A stretch of DNA of 64,000 nt from Bradyrhizobium tropiciagri (GTDB lineage: Bacteria; Pseudomonadota; Alphaproteobacteria; Rhizobiales; Xanthobacteraceae): positions 62,001 to 126,000 of the forward strand of contig NZ_JAFCKF010000004.1 in NCBI RefSeq assembly GCF_018130545.1, in the 5' to 3' direction. The translations under genes were made by a program, and so were the position numbers. The notes beneath the pieces were generated by a model. It made no database searches, was not told the origin of the DNA, and worked only from the letters and a program-made list of their open reading frames with translations. Shown here one piece after another: positions 24,908 to 33,870 of this stretch (the first letter of the stretch is position 1; each line of letters starts with the position of its first letter).

Positions 24908-26584
24908 ATGGCCAACGACCTGTCCGTTCGGTTCGTGGATTATCTGCGTCAGAACAATCACCTGGCGCCGATCGACGGATCGGCGGAGCGAACCGGGCAG
25001 GGCGCCGACGTCAGGCAGTTGAAGCTGTGGGAGATCACCAGTCTCTCACCGACCGAATTCGCCGACGAGGCCGCGCGCTTCTTCGCGCTCGGCCGCCTGA
25101 CGCTTCAGGACATGACCTCGGCCGAGCCGTTGGTCGGGTCGTTCTCGCCACGTTTCCTGCGCGAGACCATGGTCTATCCCTGCCGGACGGCTGACGGGAC
25201 CGTCGTGCTCGCGGTCGTCGATCCGACTGACCAGGCGACGTTGCGGGCGGCACAGATCGTGCTTGGTGCCGGGATCGACGTGAAAGTGGCGTCGTCGGAA
25301 GACGTCGCCATCGCGCTAAACAACTCTTCCAGCGCCGAGGAGGCCGAAGCCACCGATTCGGCGGCGGCGCTGCCCCGGGAAGACGACATCGAGAGCCTGC
25401 GCGATCTCGCCAGCGGCGCACCGGTGGTGCGCGCGGTCAACGACCTGATCGAGAAGGCCGTCGAGCTCCGCGCCAGCGACATCCATATCGAGCCGTTTTC
25501 CGCCGGCCTCATGGTGCGCTTGCGCATCGATGGTCTGCTGCGGCCGGTCGCGGCGCTGTCGGGCGTGCTGCCGCAGGCGGTGGTCTCCCGCATCAAGATC
25601 ATCGCCAATCTCAATATTGCCGAGCGTCGTCTACCGCAGGATGGCGCGGCGCGGCTGCGGGCCGGGCGTACCGACATCGACATCCGCGTCGCGATCATGC
25701 CGACGCAGCATGGCGAATCCTGTGTCATCCGCATCCTGCCCAAGGATCGCGGCCTGCTGGTGGTGGAGAAGCTGGGGTTTTCGGAGCCCGACGAAACCAA
25801 GCTCCGGCGGCTGCTGAAGCTGCCGCACGGCATGGTCGTGATCACCGGACCGACCGGCAGCGGCAAGACCACAACGCTGGCGACGATCCTATCGATCCTC
25901 AATGAACCGACCCGCAAGATCCTGACGATCGAGGATCCGGTCGAATATGAGCTCCCCGGCGTCAACCAGTCCCAGATCAAGCCCGCGATCGGCCTGACCT
26001 TCGCCACCGCGCTGCGCTCCTTCGTTCGCCAGGACCCCGATGTGATCATGGTCGGCGAAATTCGCGACACGGAGACCGCTCATGTCGCGGTGCATGCGGC
26101 GTTGACCGGCCATCTGGTGCTGACAACGCTGCACACCGAGACGGCGGCTGCCGCGGTGCCGCGCCTGCTCGATCTCGGGGTCGAAGGCTATCTGCTGCGC
26201 TCTGTGCTGCGCGGCGTCATCGCGCAGCGCCTGGTCCGGCAATTGTGCGAGCGCTGCAAGACGGCGCGGCCGTTGGCAACCGCCGATCTCACTGAGGATC
26301 CTCGGCTCGCGGCGATCGGCTTTAAGGCTGGCGAGATCATTCATGAGGCCTGCGGCTGCGAGCGTTGTGGTGGAACCGGCTATCGCGGCCGCCTCGGCGC
26401 CTTCGAGCTGCTCGAACTGTCCAATGAACTGCGCGAACTGATCGGAGAGCGAACCGACGGGCTGAAGATCGATACCATGGCGATCCGGGCGGGCATGACC
26501 ACGATGCTCGACGACGGGGTCGCCAAATGCCGCGCCGGATTGACCTCGCCCGCCGAGATCCTCCGCGTCGCGACGGTGCGGTGA
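24908..26584 (+). CDS. gspE: Type II secretion ATPase GspE
   Basis: A cytoplasmic hexameric ATPase of 558 residues that powers pseudopilus growth. The N1E/N2E domain (MshEN-like) is followed by Walker A GPTGSGKTT at 314-322, the Asp box RIDGLLRP and RLPQDG, Walker B DVIMVGEIRD near 378-387, His box, and the zinc-binding tetracysteine (CERC at 447-450 and C484ERC487). I chose the ATG at 24908 with AAAGGA just before it. It starts an uninterrupted ten-gene operon, with gspF four bp downstream. Confidence 0.95.
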   Translation: MANDLSVRFVDYLRQNNHLAPIDGSAERTGQGADVRQLKLWEITSLSPTEFADEAARFFALGRLTLQDMTSAEPLVGSFSPRFLRETMVYPCRTADGTVVLAVVDPTDQATLRAAQIVLGAGIDVKVASSEDVAIALNNSSSAEEAEATDSAAALPREDDIESLRDLASGAPVVRAVNDLIEKAVELRASDIHIEPFSAGLMVRLRIDGLLRPVAALSGVLPQAVVSRIKIIANLNIAERRLPQDGAARLRAGRTDIDIRVAIMPTQHGESCVIRILPKDRGLLVVEKLGFSEPDETKLRRLLKLPHGMVVITGPTGSGKTTTLATILSILNEPTRKILTIEDPVEYELPGVNQSQIKPAIGLTFATALRSFVRQDPDVIMVGEIRDTETAHVAVHAALTGHLVLTTLHTETAAAAVPRLLDLGVEGYLLRSVLRGVIAQRLVRQLCERCKTARPLATADLTEDPRLAAIGFKAGEIIHEACGCERCGGTGYRGRLGAFELLELSNELRELIGERTDGLKIDTMAIRAGMTTMLDDGVAKCRAGLTSPAEILRVATVR

Positions 26585-26588
26585 CGCC

Positions 26589-27800
26589 GTGCCGAATTAT
26601 CGCTACCGCGCTTTGACTCAAGGCGGCGAGATCGTGAACGGCACGATCTCCGCCCCGACCGCGGCCGAGGTGGCGCGGCGGATCGAATATCTCAAGCTGC
26701 TGCCGATCGAAACCACCGAGGACAAGCGCGCGTCCAGCGCAGCAGGCGGCCGTAGCCTGTTCGGCGGACCGAGTGCCGCCGAGGTCACGACCTTCACGCG
26801 CGATCTCGCGCTGTTGCTGAAAGCCGGCGCGCGTCTCGACGATGCGCTGGAGCTGTTGTCCGGCGATGCCGACGTCGGCCGGATGCGTCCGGTGGTGGCG
26901 AAAATCCGCGCCGCCCTGCTCACCGGCGAGAGCTTTGCCGATGCGGTGGCGGATCATCCGACCCTGTTCCAGCCGATGTATATCGCCCTGGTCCGGGTCG
27001 GCGAAATCTCCGGCACACTGGATTCCGTGCTGGAGATGCTGGGGACCGAACGCGCGCGCTCCGAGCAGATGCGGCGCAAGCTCACCGACGCGATGCAGTA
27101 TCCGGCCTTCGTGCTGGTCGCGGCATCGGGCGTGATGCTGTTCTTCCTGCTGTTCGTGCTGCCGCAATTCTCGACCGTGCTCGGCGATTTCGGCGGCAAG
27201 TCGGATACCGCGCTTGCGAGCTTCATCGCGGTGTCGGACTTCCTGCGCGCCAATGCCACGGCGGCAAGCCTGATCAGTGCGGCGACGATCGCGCTTGCCT
27301 GGTGGCTGCTGCGGCAGGCGCGGGTGCGCGCCGCGCTGGTCAGTGGAATTTCGCGGGTACCCGGCATCAGCAGCGCTTTCCAATTCTACCGTGCCAGCCT
27401 GTTCTGCCGCAATCTCGGCGTCCTGCTTGGCAGCGGCGTCAACCTTACGGCCGCATTGCGCATCCTGGTCGACATCATGGCGGTAACCGGGAGCGAGGCG
27501 AACTGGACCGCCGCCGCCGACCGCGTCCGCCATGGCGGAAAATTGTCGGAGGCGCTCGCCATGGCGGACAGCCTGCCGCCGATGGCAGTCCGCATGCTGC
27601 GGCTCGGCGAAGAGACCGGCCAGCTGCCGGTGCTGGCCGGGCGAGTCGCGGAATTCTACGAAGCAAAATTGCAGCGCAGCCTGGACCGGGTCGTCGGCAT
27701 CGTCGGTCCGCTGGCGATCATCACGATCAGCACCGTGGTCGGTGGATTGATCGTGTCGGTCATGACGGCGCTGCTCTCGGTCACACAGCTAGTCGGTTAG
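26589..27800 (+). CDS. gspF: Type II secretion inner-membrane protein GspF
   Basis: A 403-residue platform protein with the two duplicated cytoplasmic T2SSF helical domains (FTRDLALLLKAGARLDDAL and FCRNLGVLLGSGVNLTAAL) and three membrane helices. GspF connects the ATPase to pseudopilus assembly. The start is GTG at 26589 (PNYRYRALTQGGE follows, the canonical N-terminus), four bases after the gspE stop. Confidence 0.94.
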   Translation: MPNYRYRALTQGGEIVNGTISAPTAAEVARRIEYLKLLPIETTEDKRASSAAGGRSLFGGPSAAEVTTFTRDLALLLKAGARLDDALELLSGDADVGRMRPVVAKIRAALLTGESFADAVADHPTLFQPMYIALVRVGEISGTLDSVLEMLGTERARSEQMRRKLTDAMQYPAFVLVAASGVMLFFLLFVLPQFSTVLGDFGGKSDTALASFIAVSDFLRANATAASLISAATIALAWWLLRQARVRAALVSGISRVPGISSAFQFYRASLFCRNLGVLLGSGVNLTAALRILVDIMAVTGSEANWTAAADRVRHGGKLSEALAMADSLPPMAVRMLRLGEETGQLPVLAGRVAEFYEAKLQRSLDRVVGIVGPLAIITISTVVGGLIVSVMTALLSVTQLVG

Positions 27801-27817
27801 AGCAGAGGTCATCGGTC

Positions 27818-28336
27818 ATGATAGCGCGCAATAGCATCATCGAGGCATTCTCCACGCGAGCGGGACGGGATCGCACCCCATCGCAAGCGCCAAGGCGTTC
27901 GGGCGAGGCGGGCTTCACCCTGGTCGAGATGCTGGTGGTGATCGCGATCATCGGCCTCATCATGGGGCTGATCGGACCGCGCGTGCTCAACTATCTCAGC
28001 GAATCCAAGGTCAAGACCGCACGGATTCAATTGCAGAGCTTCTCCAGCGCGCTCGACCTGTTCTATCTCGACGCCGGACGTTTCCCGTCCACCGCGGAGG
28101 GACTGGCCGCGCTGGTCCGGCGCACCCCGGGCGTCGCCGCATGGAATGGGCCCTATCTGAAAGGCGGCAACGTTCCCAATGATCCCTGGAACCACGCCTA
28201 TCTCTATCGCTCGCCGGGCGAGCACGGGCCTTACGACATCGTCTCTTATGGCTCTGACGGGCAGGAGGGCGGCAGCGGCACCTCGGCCGATATCTCGCTC
28301 GAGAAGACCACAGCCTCCAACAACGACCAGCAATGA
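27818..28336 (+). CDS. gspG: Major pseudopilin GspG
   Basis: A 172-residue major pseudopilin. The prepilin peptidase site is G32/F33 (EAG then FTLVEM) with the conserved Glu at mature position 5. The C-terminal part has the GspG signature GRFPSTAEGLAALV, a WNGPYLK segment and a calcium-site-like DPWNHAYLY region. The positively charged leader is long, at 32 residues. It starts 17 bp after gspF. Confidence 0.94.
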   Translation: MIARNSIIEAFSTRAGRDRTPSQAPRRSGEAGFTLVEMLVVIAIIGLIMGLIGPRVLNYLSESKVKTARIQLQSFSSALDLFYLDAGRFPSTAEGLAALVRRTPGVAAWNGPYLKGGNVPNDPWNHAYLYRSPGEHGPYDIVSYGSDGQEGGSGTSADISLEKTTASNNDQQ

Positions 28337-28358
28337 CGGATAAGGATGCACGGCAAGC

Positions 28359-28823
28359 ATGAATGACGCGACGCAGCGTGGCTTTACCCTGCTCGAGATG
28401 GTGTGCGTGCTCGCCATCATCGCGCTGCTGGCGGCCGTGCTGCTGCCGTTCATTCCGCATCAGACCTCGCGGTCGCGGTTGCAAGCCTATGCGCTGCAGA
28501 CCGCAACGCTGCTGAAGGCCGACCGCAATGCCGCCATCGAGCGCAGCACCAGCGTTGCGACGCTGGTCGATGCGCCGAGCCGGGTGATCCACTCCGGCGC
28601 GTCGCGCATGACGGTGCGGATCCCCGATGACGTGCGGTTCGACGCGGTGCTGCCGCAGAGCTGTCAGCGCCGCGCGGCGCTGTCGACCATTCGCTTCTTC
28701 GCCAATGGCGGTTCCTGCGGCGGCTCCATCGCGCTGACGCGGCTCGATGCGGGCTATGAGGTCCGCGTCAACTGGCTCACCGGAAGGGTTGAAATCGTTG
28801 CTCGCGACGTCGCCGCCAACTAA
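28359..28823 (+). CDS. gspH: Minor pseudopilin GspH
   Basis: A 154-residue minor pseudopilin with a short leader and cleavage at G8/F9 (RG then FTLLEM), conserved Glu5, one N-terminal helix and a small globular C-terminus with two cysteines (QSCQRR and GGSCGGS) that could pair in the periplasm. It sits between gspG and gspI and overlaps the latter. Confidence 0.88.
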   Translation: MNDATQRGFTLLEMVCVLAIIALLAAVLLPFIPHQTSRSRLQAYALQTATLLKADRNAAIERSTSVATLVDAPSRVIHSGASRMTVRIPDDVRFDAVLPQSCQRRAALSTIRFFANGGSCGGSIALTRLDAGYEVRVNWLTGRVEIVARDVAAN

Positions 28824-29208
28824 CCGCACGGATGCGGGGTTCACCATCATCGAAGTGCTGGTGGCACTGGCGCTGGTTGCTGTCTCGATCGTTGCGATCG
28901 GCGCCGTGATGGGCGTCAAGACGCGCGGCGTGCGGGCGATGGAGCAGCACGTCGCGCTGATGCAGGCGGTGCGCACATTGATGACGGTCGGCATTCCGCC
29001 TCGCGCCGAATTGCAATCGGGTACGTCGACCGGGCAGGCGGAGGGCTATCGCTGGACCATCGAGGTCAGTCCGCTCGGTGGCGACTGGACGGTGCCCGAG
29101 GGCAATGTGCCCTGGGCTCCAGAGCTGGTGCGGATTCGCGTCAAATCGCCGGGCGGCGCGTTGTCCGACATCCGCACCGTGCGCCTGATGCCGAGGTCTT
29201 CGGAATGA
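28798..29208 (+). CDS. gspI: Minor pseudopilin GspI
   Basis: A minor pseudopilin of about 136 residues. The cleavage site is AG then FTIIEV with Glu5, followed by the long hydrophobic helix and a domain with GYRWTIEVSPL typical of GspI. No ATG fits. I propose the TTG at 28798 because GGAAGG lies about ten bases upstream; a TTG at 28789 or a longer frame from 28747 are alternatives. The reading frame overlaps the end of gspH by 26 bases or more, implying coupled translation. Confidence 0.82.
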   Translation: MLATSPPTNRTDAGFTIIEVLVALALVAVSIVAIGAVMGVKTRGVRAMEQHVALMQAVRTLMTVGIPPRAELQSGTSTGQAEGYRWTIEVSPLGGDWTVPEGNVPWAPELVRIRVKSPGGALSDIRTVRLMPRSSE

Positions 29209-29915
29209 CCCGGGCAAGCACGGCACAACGCCCCGGCGAGCGCGGCTTCACGCTGATCGAGATGATCGTCGCGCTGGCGTTGATGGGGCTGTTGCTGTCC
29301 GCGCTCGCCAGCATCACGGCGCAATGGCTGCCGAGCTGGAACAGGGGCCTCGACCGCATCCAGCGCAGCGAATTGATCGGGATCGCGCTGGAACGGATCG
29401 GCGCCGACCTTGCTGCGGCGGAGTTCGTCGCGGCCAACCGCGATACCCACAAGCCGCTGTTCGACGGGTCGGAACTGTCCGTGACGTTCGTGCGGACGTC
29501 GGTGGGGCCGAACGCCGGGCCGGGCCTCGACGTGGTGCGCCTCGGCGAGGTCAGGGAACGCGGCGAGTTCGTCACGGTTCGCACCCAGACGCGCTTCACG
29601 CCGCTGGCCGATGGCGTGTCGCTGTCGGAGCAGGTGCATCTGGGCAGCCCGGTCGTGCTGCTGCGCGCGCCGTATCGGCTGTCCTTTGCCTATGCCGGTC
29701 CTGACCGGGCCTGGAAGAGCGCGTGGAGGGATGCCGAGAAGCTGCCGGCGATGATCCGATTGACTGTGCGCGACGCGGCGAGCCAGCGCGTTCTGTCGGT
29801 GTCGACCATCGCGCCGCTTCACGTCCAGATTCCGAGCGACTGCACCAAGCCTGACGGCAATTGCGGCGACAAGCCCAGCTCCGATGCCGTTGCCACCGAT
29901 CAGGGGAAGACGTGA
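29205..29915 (+). CDS. gspJ: Minor pseudopilin GspJ
   Basis: A minor pseudopilin of 236 residues with cleavage at G14/F15 (RG then FTLIEM) and Glu5, followed by a larger C-terminal domain, consistent with GspJ of the I-J-K tip complex. The ATG overlaps the gspI stop in ATGA. The Cys-containing C-terminal tail (DCTKPDGNCGD) is unusual for the family. Confidence 0.9.
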   Translation: MTRASTAQRPGERGFTLIEMIVALALMGLLLSALASITAQWLPSWNRGLDRIQRSELIGIALERIGADLAAAEFVAANRDTHKPLFDGSELSVTFVRTSVGPNAGPGLDVVRLGEVRERGEFVTVRTQTRFTPLADGVSLSEQVHLGSPVVLLRAPYRLSFAYAGPDRAWKSAWRDAEKLPAMIRLTVRDAASQRVLSVSTIAPLHVQIPSDCTKPDGNCGDKPSSDAVATDQGKT

Positions 29916-30862
29916 TGGGCACGTCCGGCAATCGCGGCCGATCGCCGGCCGACCGCGGCTTCGTCATCGTCGCGGTGCTCTGGATCCTGCTGGCGCTGTC
30001 GTCGCTCGCGATCATCTTCTCGGCCTATCTGGCCGCCTCGGCGCGCGCGCTGGCGGCGAGCGACATCTCGTTGCAGACCGAGGCGCTGGTGTCGACCGGG
30101 CTCGAGCTCACCGCCTATCAGCTGACGTTGACCGACGACAAGACGCGGCCGCAATACGGCGCGTTTCATTTCGGCCTCGACGACGCCAGCGTCAACGTGA
30201 GCTTCACGTCGGAAGCCGGCCGGCTTGATCTGAATTACGCGTCGAAGGAGATGCTGACCGGGCTGTTCGTCGTGCTCGGCGCTCGGAAGGACGCCGCCAG
30301 CGAATATGCCGATCGGATCGTCGGCTGGCGAACGCGGCCCACGCCGGGCAGCGAGAACGTGGAGGCCGCGCGCTACAATGCACTGGGCTACGCGCCGCGG
30401 CAGGGGCTGTTCACTCACGTCAATGAACTGGCACTGGTCGCCGGCATCCCCGAAGCCTTTGTCGATCGCGTGCTGCCGTTCGTGACGGTGTTCAACGGCG
30501 GGCCGGATGTCGATCCGACCATCGCCGCGCCGGAACTCGCGCTCGCCGTGGATAAAGCATCGGGGAAGCAGCAGGACGGCTTCGGCTCGGCTGCGCTCGG
30601 CTCGTCTGCTCTTGGGGCGAGTGCTCCCTCGCCGAACGGCGGCCTTTCCGCCGGATCGCAGGCGCCGAGCCCGCAAACCGCGGCGTCGACCGCGCAAAGC
30701 CCTTGCTACCGGATCGCCGTGTCGATCCGATTCCGCAACGGTCACCGCACCAATTCTGAGGCGGTGATTGCACTCGGCGACAAGACCGAGCCCTATCGTG
30801 TGTTGTCCTGGCAGAACGATGTCGAACCGCGCGTTCTGGCTCTGCCGCGGGGGAGAGGTTGA
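29915..30862 (+). CDS. gspK: Minor pseudopilin GspK
   Basis: A tip pseudopilin of 315 residues. The leader is followed by G15/F16 (RG then FVIVAVLWIL) without the Glu5 of other pseudopilins, which is normal for GspK. The helical SAM-like domain is present (DLNYASKEMLTGL, GYAPRQGLFTHVNEL). A Ser/Ala/Gly-rich insert lies at residues 220-265. The ATG overlaps the gspJ stop by one base. Confidence 0.9.
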   Translation: MGTSGNRGRSPADRGFVIVAVLWILLALSSLAIIFSAYLAASARALAASDISLQTEALVSTGLELTAYQLTLTDDKTRPQYGAFHFGLDDASVNVSFTSEAGRLDLNYASKEMLTGLFVVLGARKDAASEYADRIVGWRTRPTPGSENVEAARYNALGYAPRQGLFTHVNELALVAGIPEAFVDRVLPFVTVFNGGPDVDPTIAAPELALAVDKASGKQQDGFGSAALGSSALGASAPSPNGGLSAGSQAPSPQTAASTAQSPCYRIAVSIRFRNGHRTNSEAVIALGDKTEPYRVLSWQNDVEPRVLALPRGRG

Positions 30863-31935
30863 TGGCGATACTTGCCGAAGCACGGCATTGGTTCGAGCAA
30901 TGGATTGCCGCGGTCGCGACGTCCGTCGACGGCGTAGCGGGCAGGTTCATACGCCGGCGCAGCGTCGAGCTCGACGAGAATGGCGACGGCAGCTTCACCG
31001 CCCGCCTCGTGGCGGCGAAGGACAGTTCGCCCGCGGCGCCGGTTTCGTTCCGGCTCGATCATGACGCGCCGCAGCCTGCGCTGCCGGCGGAATGGAAGAC
31101 CGCGTTCGACGGCAGCCGCATCGAGGTGCGCTTGCGCTCGGATCACATCGTCAGCCGCGTGCTCGATTTCCCGAGCCAGGCCGGCGGCTTTCTCGACGGC
31201 ATGATCCGCGCGCAGGTCGACCGGTTGACGCCATGGACCGCGGCCGATGCGGTGTTCGGCTGGGGCGCGCCGCAGCCGATCGCCAATGACCGCATCGAAG
31301 TTGCGTTCGGTGCAACTGCGGCGGCCAAGGTCGATCCGCTGGTCCGGATGGCGAGGCAGCTCGGCGCCGCTTCCGTCGCGGTCTCGGCGCCGGCGGTCGG
31401 CAGCGACGGCGTCTCCCAGCAGGTGACGCTGCTCGACAGATCGTTGCGCGGGCTCGCTGGACCTCAGGTTCCGCGCCTGTTGCGCATTGGGCTGATCTCG
31501 ACGGCCGCGGCCGCGGCGGTCTCGCTGCTGCTGAACGTCTATCTCGGCGGCTGGCTGCAATCCGAGCAGGAGGACCTGCAACACCGGATCTCGCAGCGCC
31601 GCGCCGCGTTGCGCCTCGACGCCAATGGCGACTCGTCCGGGCTTGGGCTGCTCGCCAAGCGCAAGCAGACCACGCCGTCGAGCGTCATGGTCCTGGAGGC
31701 GGTCTCGCGCGTGCTGCCCGACACGACCTATGTGACCGAACTCCGCATCGAGAACAACAAGGTGCAGGTGGTGGGACTGACCCAGGACGCGCCGTCGCTG
31801 ATCCGCTTGCTGGAGCAGTCGCCGCAATTCACCCGCGCGACGTTCTTCGCGCCGACGACGCGCGCGGCCAATGAGACGGCGGAGCGATTCCACGTCGAGG
31901 CCAACATCTCAGCCTATTTTGGGTCCGGCTCATGA
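30862..31935 (+). CDS. gspL: Type II secretion protein GspL (PilN-like)
   Basis: A 357-residue bitopic platform component with an N-terminal cytoplasmic domain, one membrane helix (LRIGLISTAAAAAVSLLLNVYLGGWL, around residues 210-235) and a ferredoxin-like periplasmic domain of the PilN type (VLEAVSRVLPDTTYVTELR). It recruits GspE to the membrane. The N-terminal domain is shorter than in enterobacterial GspL. The ATG at 30862 overlaps the gspK stop. Confidence 0.85.
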   Translation: MAILAEARHWFEQWIAAVATSVDGVAGRFIRRRSVELDENGDGSFTARLVAAKDSSPAAPVSFRLDHDAPQPALPAEWKTAFDGSRIEVRLRSDHIVSRVLDFPSQAGGFLDGMIRAQVDRLTPWTAADAVFGWGAPQPIANDRIEVAFGATAAAKVDPLVRMARQLGAASVAVSAPAVGSDGVSQQVTLLDRSLRGLAGPQVPRLLRIGLISTAAAAAVSLLLNVYLGGWLQSEQEDLQHRISQRRAALRLDANGDSSGLGLLAKRKQTTPSSVMVLEAVSRVLPDTTYVTELRIENNKVQVVGLTQDAPSLIRLLEQSPQFTRATFFAPTTRAANETAERFHVEANISAYFGSGS

Positions 31936-32495
31936 GTGCAGCATCCCGATCGCTGACCGCCGTCAGCACCTCGCCATTGGTCGCGAGCGCGAGCTATCTC
32001 GGCTTGTTCGTGCTGCTGCTGTTTGTCGTCATCTCGTCGCTCTCCGATCTCATCGGCCTGCGCAGCGACGTGGCGGCATCGGCAGGAATGCTGGAGCAGC
32101 TGGAAGGGCGCTCCAAAGCGAACCCCGCGCCCGGCCAGCCTGCAATGCCGACCGGCTCGGCCTATCTCGAGGGCGCAACCGTCACCGTCGCCGGCGCCAC
32201 CTTGCTGCAACGCGTGTCTGGCGCGGTGATCAAGGCCGGCGGCAACGTGTTGTCGACGCAGCTCGACGTCCCCAACGCGCCGGCCAAGGCCGGCTTCATC
32301 AGCATGGTCGCGAGCTCCGAGATCGAACAGGCGCAATTGCAGCAGGTGCTCTACGATCTCGAGGCCGGCATGCCGTTCCTGTTCATCGACCAACTGGTCG
32401 TGCAACCCGTTGCCGACGAGGCCGCCAAGGGCGCCGATCCCGGCAAGCTGCGCGTCCTGCTCGGCGTGTCCGGACAATGGCGAGGAGCCAAATGA
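31932..32495 (+). CDS. gspM: Type II secretion protein GspM
   Basis: A 187-residue protein with a short N-terminus, one membrane helix (SYLGLFVLLLFVVISSLSDL, about residues 21-40), a coiled-coil-like stretch and a small periplasmic domain, the form of GspM/PilO-like partners of GspL. It overlaps gspL by four bases (ATGA) and the next gene likewise. Confidence 0.83.
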   Translation: MSAASRSLTAVSTSPLVASASYLGLFVLLLFVVISSLSDLIGLRSDVAASAGMLEQLEGRSKANPAPGQPAMPTGSAYLEGATVTVAGATLLQRVSGAVIKAGGNVLSTQLDVPNAPAKAGFISMVASSEIEQAQLQQVLYDLEAGMPFLFIDQLVVQPVADEAAKGADPGKLRVLLGVSGQWRGAK

Positions 32496-33139
32496 TGCGA
32501 CGCTTTGCAGCGACCATCTTGCTGTTGGCGGTGTCGGCCTATTCCGCGCCGGCGGCCGTGCCTGATCGGGCGGGCGATGCATTGGATGCCGGCATGCTCG
32601 ACGATACCCGTCTGGGTGGACCGGTGCTGGGTTCACCGCCGCCCTCCGAACCGATCACATCGGTCCGGGTGGCGCCAGCGCCGGCACCGACGCCGCGGCC
32701 ACTCAGCCCAAATCCGCTGTGGGGGATTCCGCTCAAGACGCTGTCCAACACGCGCGACCGCCCGGTGTTCTCGCCGTCGCGGCGGCCGCGGCCGGCCGTG
32801 GTGGCGGAGCCGGAAGTCAGCAAGCCAGCGCCGCCACCGCCGCGCAAGGTTGCGGCCGAGCCGCCGCCGCTGTCGCTGGTCGGTACCATCGCCGGCGACG
32901 ATGAGAGCTTCGGGATCTTTCTCGATCAATCGAACAAGACCGCCTTGCGCCTGAAGCTCGGCGACGAGTTCCAGGGATGGAAGCTGCGCACCATCAAGGG
33001 GCGCGAAGTCACGATGCAGAAGGACGAGCAGGGGGCCGTGCTCACATTGCCCGAGCCCGGCGGTGAAGAGAACGGCGATGCACGCATCGTTCCGGTCAGC
33101 GCGGAGAGGGTGCCGCTCGCCGCGCGTCGCCAGAAGTGA
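32492..33139 (+). CDS. GspN/GspC-like type II secretion protein
   Basis: A 215-residue protein with a signal-like N-terminus, a Pro-rich linker (PAPAPTPRPLSPNPLWGIPL) and a C-terminal beta domain (LSLVGTIAGDDESFGIFLDQ to VTMQKDEQGAVLTL) that resembles the homology region of GspC and PilP. No separate gspC is present in the window, so this gene may supply the secretin-platform connector. Rhizobial copies are often named GspN. The start is ATG at 32492 or 32495 after GAGGAGCC, overlapping gspM. It ends the operon. Confidence 0.72.
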   Translation: MMRRFAATILLLAVSAYSAPAAVPDRAGDALDAGMLDDTRLGGPVLGSPPPSEPITSVRVAPAPAPTPRPLSPNPLWGIPLKTLSNTRDRPVFSPSRRPRPAVVAEPEVSKPAPPPPRKVAAEPPPLSLVGTIAGDDESFGIFLDQSNKTALRLKLGDEFQGWKLRTIKGREVTMQKDEQGAVLTLPEPGGEENGDARIVPVSAERVPLAARRQK

Positions 33140-33150
33140 TTGCGCGCGAG

Positions 33151-33642
33151 CTAGCTCAGTCCGAGCCAGCTCTGAAGCGCCGGCGTCACGAGCAGCCCGA
33201 GCGCAAGGAACGGACCGAACGGAATTGAGGTCTGGCGCTTCATTTCGCGTCCTGCAAGTTGCAGGATGCCGGCAACACCAAGCGCGGCGAGCGCCGCGAT
33301 CAGCAGCAAGGTTGGAATGCCCAAGGCACCGACCCAGATGGCCGCGGCGACGAGAAGCTTGACGTCGCCCAGTCCCAACCCGTCCACATGCCGCACGACG
33401 AAGTAAAGTCGCTGCAACAGCCAAAACAGGAGACCGACGAGGGCCGCGATCGCCATCGCACTGAAGGCGGCCGTTGTGCCTTCCGTGATGACGACGTTCG
33501 CAAGCCCGAGTGCCGCGATCGCGAAGTTCAGCCAATTGGGAATGATGCCGTGGCGCAGATCGATCAGCGCGACGGCACAGCAGAGCACGCAAAGCGCGCC
33601 GTAAGATCCAATGAAATAAATAGCTTCGCGATCGATCTGCAT
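33151..33642 (-). CDS. Short prepilin peptidase (A24 family, no methylase domain)
   Basis: An aspartic membrane protease of 163 residues that cleaves pseudopilin leaders. Both catalytic motifs are visible: DLRHGIIPNW and GLGDVKLL (the GxGD motif). The N-terminal methyltransferase domain with CxxC pairs of full-length GspO is absent, as in CpaA/TadV-type peptidases. It converges with the GspN-like gene 12 bp away, so it belongs to the T2SS locus but has its own promoter. I chose the ATG at 33642; an ATG at 33729 adds a non-conserved extension. Confidence 0.8.
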   Translation of the reverse strand: MQIDREAIYFIGSYGALCVLCCAVALIDLRHGIIPNWLNFAIAALGLANVVITEGTTAAFSAMAIAALVGLLFWLLQRLYFVVRHVDGLGLGDVKLLVAAAIWVGALGIPTLLLIAALAALGVAGILQLAGREMKRQTSIPFGPFLALGLLVTPALQSWLGLS

Positions 33643-33755
33643 GGTGGCGGGACAAGTGTGACGCGTGTCGGCACTGTGTTGCAACAATGCGCGCGCGTTG
33701 AACAGTTCATTTTCAATCGACCCGATCACCGCGCGCGGATTTTGCGATTGTGATC

Positions 33756-33770
33756 GTCATCGACGATGAC
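33756..33770. promoter_or_regulatory. Inverted repeat in the spacer between peptidase and imelysin genes
   Basis: GTCATCG (33756-33762) and CGATGAC (33764-33770) form a perfect 7-bp inverted repeat with one central base, 100 bp upstream of the imelysin-peroxidase pair. It could be a regulator site. No known family consensus is matched. Confidence 0.35.
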
Positions 33771-33870
33771 AAAACAGAAAAGATGCGACAAAAAGTCTGC
33801 GCTGTCACAAATCCGCATAGGATACCGACAATAGTTCGCCCCGCTACATGCCGCGAGCCCTTCGTGGCAG

